Below are positions 5,965 to 9,704 of a stretch of 9,704 bases of DNA, piece after piece. The notes below the pieces were generated by a model. That model saw nothing but the letters and a program-made list of their open reading frames with translations, ran no database searches and had not been told where the DNA came from. Position 1 is the first letter of the stretch; every line of letters starts with the position of its first letter. The translations under genes were made by a program, and so were the position numbers. This DNA is from Acidobacteriota bacterium (lineage in GTDB: Bacteria; Acidobacteriota; Blastocatellia; Pyrinomonadales; Pyrinomonadaceae): positions 1-9,704 of the forward strand of contig JAKOSS010000783.1 of the NCBI GenBank assembly GCA_029777145.1. Direction: 5' to 3'.

Positions 5965-7848
5965 ATGTTCGACGAATCGTTCGACATTATTGTGATCGGA
6001 GCGGGTCACGCCGGATGCGAGGCGGCGTCGGCCGCGGCGCGCCTTGGCGCTGAAACGGCTCTCGTTACGATAAATCTCGATCTGATCGGCCAGATGTCCT
6101 GCAATCCGGCGATCGGCGGGATCGCGAAGGGACATGTGGTGAGAGAGATCGACGCGCTCGGCGGGATCATGGGCCGGGTGATCGATCGTACCGGGATCCA
6201 GTTCCGGCTTTTGAACCGGTCGCGCGGTCCGGCAGTGCAGTCGCCGCGTGCGCAGGCGGATCGCAGTCGGTATCGGGTCGAGATGAGGCGAGTTCTCGAA
6301 GCGACTCCGAATCTGAGCCTGCGACAAGGCGTTGTTGTCAGTCTAATTGTTGAAAACAGGGCGGTTATCGGTGTCGAGATGCAGGATCAGCGTCGCTTTG
6401 GCGCCAAAGCGGTAGTCGTCGCGACCGGGACGTTCCTCAACGGAACGATCCACACGGGCGAGCGCACCTTCTCAGCTGGAAGGGCCGGCGAGCCTGCCTC
6501 GATAGAATTGGCGGATAACCTGAAGACGCATGGATTTCCGGTCGGGCGCCTGAAAACGGGAACGCCGCCGAGGCTTGACGGCCGGACGATCGACTGGGAT
6601 GCGTTTGAAGCGCAGCCGCCGGATGAGAATCCGGTCGCGTTCTCGTTCGCGACCGAGAAGATAGAGCAACCGCAGATCCAGTGTTACATCGGCTACACGA
6701 CCGACAAGTTGCACGAACAGATACGAGGCAATCTGCACCGTTCTCCTCTCTACTCGGGAAAGATCAAAGGTGTCGGACCGAGGTATTGCCCCTCGATCGA
6801 AGACAAGGTCGTCAAGTTCGCCGACAAGAACCGGCATCAACTGTTCCTCGAACCGGAAGGACACAATACCAACGAAGTTTACCTGAACGGATTTTCGACA
6901 TCGTTGCCGGCCGATCTGCAGCAGGAATTGCTGCGCATGGTCTCAGGATTTGAGAATGTCAGGATCATTCGGCCTGGTTATGCGATCGAATACGACTTTG
7001 TCGATCCGCGACAATTGCGTCCGACGATGGAAACAACGCAGGTCAACGGACTGTATTTCGCGGGTCAGATCAACGGAACGACCGGATATGAGGAAGCCGC
7101 GTGCCAGGGACTGATGGCCGGAATCAACGCCGCGCTGGTGATAGACGGTCGCGAACCGCTGGTGCTGGCCAGGAACGAGGGATACATCGGCGTTCTCGTC
7201 GACGATCTGATTCAGCACGGTGTCGATGAACCGTATCGCCTGTTTACGTCGCGCGCGGAGGCGCGGTTGACACTGAGGCATGACAACGCCGATGAACGGC
7301 TTTCACCGAAAGGTCGCGAGATCGGCCTCGTGGGTGATTCCGATTGGGATCGGTTCAATTCGAAACGCGATCGGACGGCGAGAGTTCGGAACTATCTGGA
7401 CGGAACCCGATACAAACGGTCGTCGCCTGAATATGCCGCGGTCTCGAAAATGCTTGGTGCTGACTTGGGTGATTCGATAACTCTCGGGAACCTCGCAATG
7501 AGGCAGGGGGTTGACGCGAAATTGATTCATCGGCTTCTTCCCGACGAAATTCGTAACGAGATCTCGATGCCGATCCTGGAGACCGCGCTTGCCGATTCGC
7601 TCTATCGTGGGTATATCGAAACGCAGCGCGCCGCCAACGAGCGCGTCAATCATCATGACGCTCTTCGGGTTCCGGACGGGTTCTCATTCGGTTCGATAAG
7701 CGGGTTGTCGAACGAAATGGTCGAACGACTTGAGCGAGCCCGTCCTAAGAACTTCGCTCAGGTACGCAATATCACCGGACTGACGCCGGCGGCGATCTCG
7801 ACGGTGTTGGTTCACCTCACCGGACAAAGAACCCGAAGCGACGCCTGA
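5965..7848 (+). CDS. mnmG: tRNA uridine-5-carboxymethylaminomethyl modification enzyme MnmG (GidA)
   Basis: This 627-residue FAD-dependent enzyme acts with MnmE to install the carboxymethylaminomethyl group on wobble uridine 34 of certain tRNAs, in the cytoplasm. The dinucleotide-binding motif GAGHAG is at 12-17, the first GidA signature (MSCNPAIGGIAKGH) includes Cys46, and GPRYCPSIEDK carries Cys275, equivalent to the essential cysteine near 277 of the E. coli enzyme. The second signature, LYFAGQINGTTGYEEA, and the C-terminal helical domain that contacts MnmE are present, and the length is normal. The frame is open back to 5809, but that would add 52 residues foreign to the family, overlap the sheath gene and cover the promoter and hairpin, so the ATG at 5965 is chosen. 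No clear ribosome-binding site precedes it; an in-frame GTG at 5938 is a weaker alternative. Confidence 0.97.
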   Translation: MFDESFDIIVIGAGHAGCEAASAAARLGAETALVTINLDLIGQMSCNPAIGGIAKGHVVREIDALGGIMGRVIDRTGIQFRLLNRSRGPAVQSPRAQADRSRYRVEMRRVLEATPNLSLRQGVVVSLIVENRAVIGVEMQDQRRFGAKAVVVATGTFLNGTIHTGERTFSAGRAGEPASIELADNLKTHGFPVGRLKTGTPPRLDGRTIDWDAFEAQPPDENPVAFSFATEKIEQPQIQCYIGYTTDKLHEQIRGNLHRSPLYSGKIKGVGPRYCPSIEDKVVKFADKNRHQLFLEPEGHNTNEVYLNGFSTSLPADLQQELLRMVSGFENVRIIRPGYAIEYDFVDPRQLRPTMETTQVNGLYFAGQINGTTGYEEAACQGLMAGINAALVIDGREPLVLARNEGYIGVLVDDLIQHGVDEPYRLFTSRAEARLTLRHDNADERLSPKGREIGLVGDSDWDRFNSKRDRTARVRNYLDGTRYKRSSPEYAAVSKMLGADLGDSITLGNLAMRQGVDAKLIHRLLPDEIRNEISMPILETALADSLYRGYIETQRAANERVNHHDALRVPDGFSFGSISGLSNEMVERLERARPKNFAQVRNITGLTPAAISTVLVHLTGQRTRSDA

Positions 7849-7857
7849 CCGATCGGG

Positions 7858-7873
7858 TGTGGAACGTTCCACA
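7858..7873. promoter_or_regulatory. Perfect 16-bp palindrome, candidate non-canonical parS, copy 1
   Basis: TGTGGAACGTTCCACA begins 10 bases after the mnmG stop, upstream of parA. The common bacterial parS is TGTTTCACGTGAAACA. This site has the same length, the same TGT/ACA ends and the same ACGT centre but GGA/TCC instead of TTC/GAA inside the arms. Location and architecture suggest ParB binding; this is inference. Another palindrome-binding regulator is the alternative. Confidence 0.55.
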
Positions 7874-7928
7874 ATCCATGCATTACGCAGTTTCGGATAC
7901 GGTTCGGCACGTCCTTTTGCAGCCACTG

Positions 7929-7941
7929 AATCGGACCGATT
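7929..7941. repeat. Short inverted repeat between the two palindromes
   Basis: AATCGGACCGATT is an odd-centred perfect inverted repeat between the two candidate parS copies. It may be a minor operator or chance; no partner copy was noticed. Confidence 0.25.
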
Positions 7942-7995
7942 GCCTGCTCGATTGGCGGAAATATTGGGCCGGATTCCATCAGCACAGCTGTTCAG

Positions 7996-8011
7996 TGTGG
8001 AACGTTCCACA
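7996..8011. promoter_or_regulatory. Perfect 16-bp palindrome, candidate non-canonical parS, copy 2
   Basis: This is the same 16 bases as copy 1, here extended to a perfect 18-bp palindrome by flanking G and C (7995-8012). Its centre is 138 bp from that of copy 1 and it ends 60 bases before the parA ATG, where it could also act as an operator for parAB. Perfect conservation of two copies in otherwise unpatterned spacer DNA argues for a bound site. Confidence 0.55.
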
Positions 8012-8071
8012 CGATAGTAAATCCCCCTTCGTTGTGTTAGCTTATACAGACTTCGACATCAAGGAATAAAG

Positions 8072-8833
8072 ATGGGAAAGATCATCGCGATCGCCAATCA
8101 AAAAGGCGGGGTCGGCAAAACGACGACCGCAGTCAATCTCGCCGCATCGTTGGCGGTTGAAGAAAAGCGCGTCTTGTTGGTCGACGGCGACCCGCAGGGA
8201 AATGCGTCGTCGGGATCGGGGATTCAGCGCGGCGTAGTGCGGAAGACGCTTTACAACGCGCTGACAATGAACGAACCGCCGCAGAACCTCATTCAACCGA
8301 CGGAGTTACCGATGCTCTTTGTCCTTCCCGCCGACAAGAATCTTGCCGGTGCCGAGATCGAGTTGGTTGAAACAGAGCGCCGTGAGTATCGGTTGAAAGG
8401 CGTTGTGGAGCAACTGCGCGATCAGTTTGACTACATCATCATCGATTGTCCGCCGTCGCTTGGGCTACTGACGATCAACGGCCTGACGGCGGCCGATTCC
8501 CTTCTTGTGCCGATACAGTGCGAGTATTTCGCACTCGAGGGTGTCACCGAACTTTTCGATACGCTGGCGCGATTGCGTCGCGGCTTGAATCCGCAGTTGG
8601 CGATCGAAGGACTCTTGCTCACGATGTACGACGAACGGACGAATCTTTCTGCCGCCGTCGCGCAGGACCTTCGCGATTTTTACGGATCGCAGGTCCTGAA
8701 GACAGTCATCCCCCGAAACGTACGGCTCGCCGAGGCCCCAAGCCACGGCCAGCCGATCATCCTCTACGACATTCGCTCCCGTGGAGCGGAAGCCTACATT
8801 GAACTTGCAAAGGAGATATTGACCCATGGCTAG
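8072..8833 (+). CDS. parA: Chromosome-partitioning ATPase ParA (Soj)
   Basis: This 253-residue ATPase dimerises on ATP binding, coats the nucleoid and is stimulated by ParB to move origins apart. The deviant Walker A motif KGGVGKTT (11-18) contains the signature lysine, LLVDGDPQGN (35-44) supplies the catalytic aspartate region, and IIIDCPPS (122-129) is Walker B. The VRLAEAPSHG segment near the C-terminus is typical of Soj-type proteins. It lacks the extra N-terminal DNA-binding domain of many plasmid ParAs, consistent with a chromosomal copy. AAGGA lies about 6 bases before the ATG. parB overlaps its last 8 bases, so the two are translationally coupled. Two identical palindromes lie in the spacer upstream and may be ParB sites. 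Confidence 0.95.
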   Translation: MGKIIAIANQKGGVGKTTTAVNLAASLAVEEKRVLLVDGDPQGNASSGSGIQRGVVRKTLYNALTMNEPPQNLIQPTELPMLFVLPADKNLAGAEIELVETERREYRLKGVVEQLRDQFDYIIIDCPPSLGLLTINGLTAADSLLVPIQCEYFALEGVTELFDTLARLRRGLNPQLAIEGLLLTMYDERTNLSAAVAQDLRDFYGSQVLKTVIPRNVRLAEAPSHGQPIILYDIRSRGAEAYIELAKEILTHG

Positions 8834-9692
8834 AAAAGCTCTTGGACGCGGACTCAGCGCCCTCATAACGGAAGACAATTTGAGCCCGGCGGATTCGTCC
8901 GGTTCTCTCGAACTGGACATCGACCTCATCGAACCGAATCCCGAGCAACCGCGAACGCGATTTGCCGAGGAAAATCTGGAAGAACTCGCGCAATCGATCC
9001 GCGCAAATGGGATCGTGCAGCCGATCGTCGTCAGAAAGAAGGGCGCGCGATACGAGATTGTCGCCGGCGAGCGACGCTGGCGTGCGTCGCAGCGTGCAGG
9101 ACTCCAAAAAATCCCGGCGGTCGTCAAAGACGTTTCCGACGAAAAATTGCTTGAATTGGCGCTGATCGAAAATATCCAACGTCAGGAACTGAACGCCATC
9201 GAAGAGGCGCGAGCGTACCGCAAACTCGTTGACAGCATTGGACTTACACAGGAAATGATCGCGGAACGTGTCGGCAAGGACCGAACCCTCGTCGCGACCT
9301 CGCTGCGGCTTCTGAAATTGCCAAACGACATCCAGAAGCTTATCGAGGAACAAAGATTGTCGGCCGGACATGGACGCGCATTGCTGATGGCCGAGAGCGC
9401 CGACTCGCAGCGACGGATCGCGCGGAAGGTGATCGAAATGGCGCTGTCGGTCCGCGAAACGGAAAAAGCGGTCAAGCGAATCAGTCTCGACAAGACCCCA
9501 AATAAAGCAACGAAAGAAGTTAGCGCGAAAGCTGACGCAAACGTGAAAGCCGCGGAGACAAAGCTCCGACGCTTTCTTGGAACGCATGTATCGATCGTGC
9601 CGAATGTGAAAGGGACCGGTGGAAAGATACAGATCGAGTATTCCGGTGACGGCGATCTGAGCCGGATCTACGAGCTTTTGATGAAGAGTTGA
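8826..9692 (+). CDS. parB: Chromosome-partitioning protein ParB (Spo0J)
   Basis: This 288-residue DNA-binding CTPase loads at parS as a sliding clamp and activates ParA. The N-terminal ALGRGLSALI (5-14) is the ParA-interacting tail. The CTP-binding region includes GERRWRA (81-87) and ENIQRQELNAIEEA (115-128), both intact. The helix-turn-helix spans about 140-166 and is followed by LSAGHGRALL (178-187). The C-terminal dimerisation domain (about 240-288) resembles that of Spo0J, separated by a Lys/Ala-rich linker. In the recognition segment the usual GKSRS-x-VAN pattern reads GKDRTLVAT, so the commonly conserved Asn is Thr158. The start overlaps the end of parA by 8 bases and has AAAGGAG ten bases upstream. 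Only 12 bases follow its stop in the window. Confidence 0.95.
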   Translation: MARKALGRGLSALITEDNLSPADSSGSLELDIDLIEPNPEQPRTRFAEENLEELAQSIRANGIVQPIVVRKKGARYEIVAGERRWRASQRAGLQKIPAVVKDVSDEKLLELALIENIQRQELNAIEEARAYRKLVDSIGLTQEMIAERVGKDRTLVATSLRLLKLPNDIQKLIEEQRLSAGHGRALLMAESADSQRRIARKVIEMALSVRETEKAVKRISLDKTPNKATKEVSAKADANVKAAETKLRRFLGTHVSIVPNVKGTGGKIQIEYSGDGDLSRIYELLMKS

Positions 9693-9704
9693 AGCAGGGG
9701 CGCA

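Noticed and set aside
7866..7873. GTTCCACA as a DnaA box
   Set aside because: It differs from the TTATCCACA consensus at important positions and is fully explained as one arm of a perfect palindrome.
7858..8011. GAAC/GTTC content of the palindromes as a LexA-type SOS operator
   Set aside because: Known LexA boxes have spaced half-sites (for example GAAC and GTTC separated by four bases); here they abut with no spacer, and the parAB context fits parS better.
8043..8048. TATACA as the -10 of parAB
   Set aside because: Only four bases match and no -35 is present at a workable distance, so I do not call a promoter here.
7857..8069. Small plus-strand frame of 70 codons starting with GTG in the parA spacer
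   Set aside because: It has no ribosome-binding site and its two VWNVP-like segments are simply the translated palindromes.

Overview
The window reads as chromosomal DNA of a moderately GC-rich, free-living bacterium. The combination of secreted caspase-like proteins (one carrying a DUF4384-type tail), small secreted proteins of unknown function, a two-domain PPK2 polyphosphate kinase and an mnmG-parA-parB block suggests Acidobacteriota, possibly the Blastocatellia. This is an inference from gene content and protein style; no rRNA or other phylogenetic marker was compared.

Layout. Bases 1-907 hold two minus-strand genes: a caspase-family C-terminal piece that lacks the catalytic half and runs off the left edge, preceded by a 189-residue secreted protein of unknown function. 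A divergent spacer of about 300 bases (908-1238) separates them from a plus-strand run that fills the rest: an exported metacaspase-like protease with a C-terminal DUF4384-type domain (1239-2714); a two-domain polyphosphate:AMP phosphotransferase (2851-4335); a single-chain protein that resembles TssB fused to a shortened TssC, the two contractile-sheath subunits of type VI secretion systems (4383-5870); mnmG (5965-7848); and the parA-parB segregation operon (8072-9692).

How the genes work together. MnmG modifies the tRNA wobble uridine, and ParA/ParB segregate chromosome origins. This block is a common chromosomal neighbourhood, often near the origin, although rsmG, which frequently sits between mnmG and parA, is absent. 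In its place is a 223-bp spacer with two identical perfect 16-bp palindromes. They have the length, centre and ends of a ParB-binding parS site but a different inner triplet in each arm. The genes to the left look like accessory or stress-related functions.

Most worth following up: the palindromes as a candidate non-canonical parS, together with substitutions in the ParB helix-turn-helix; the orphan fused sheath protein; and a terminator-like hairpin lying between a good sigma70-type promoter and the mnmG start codon.
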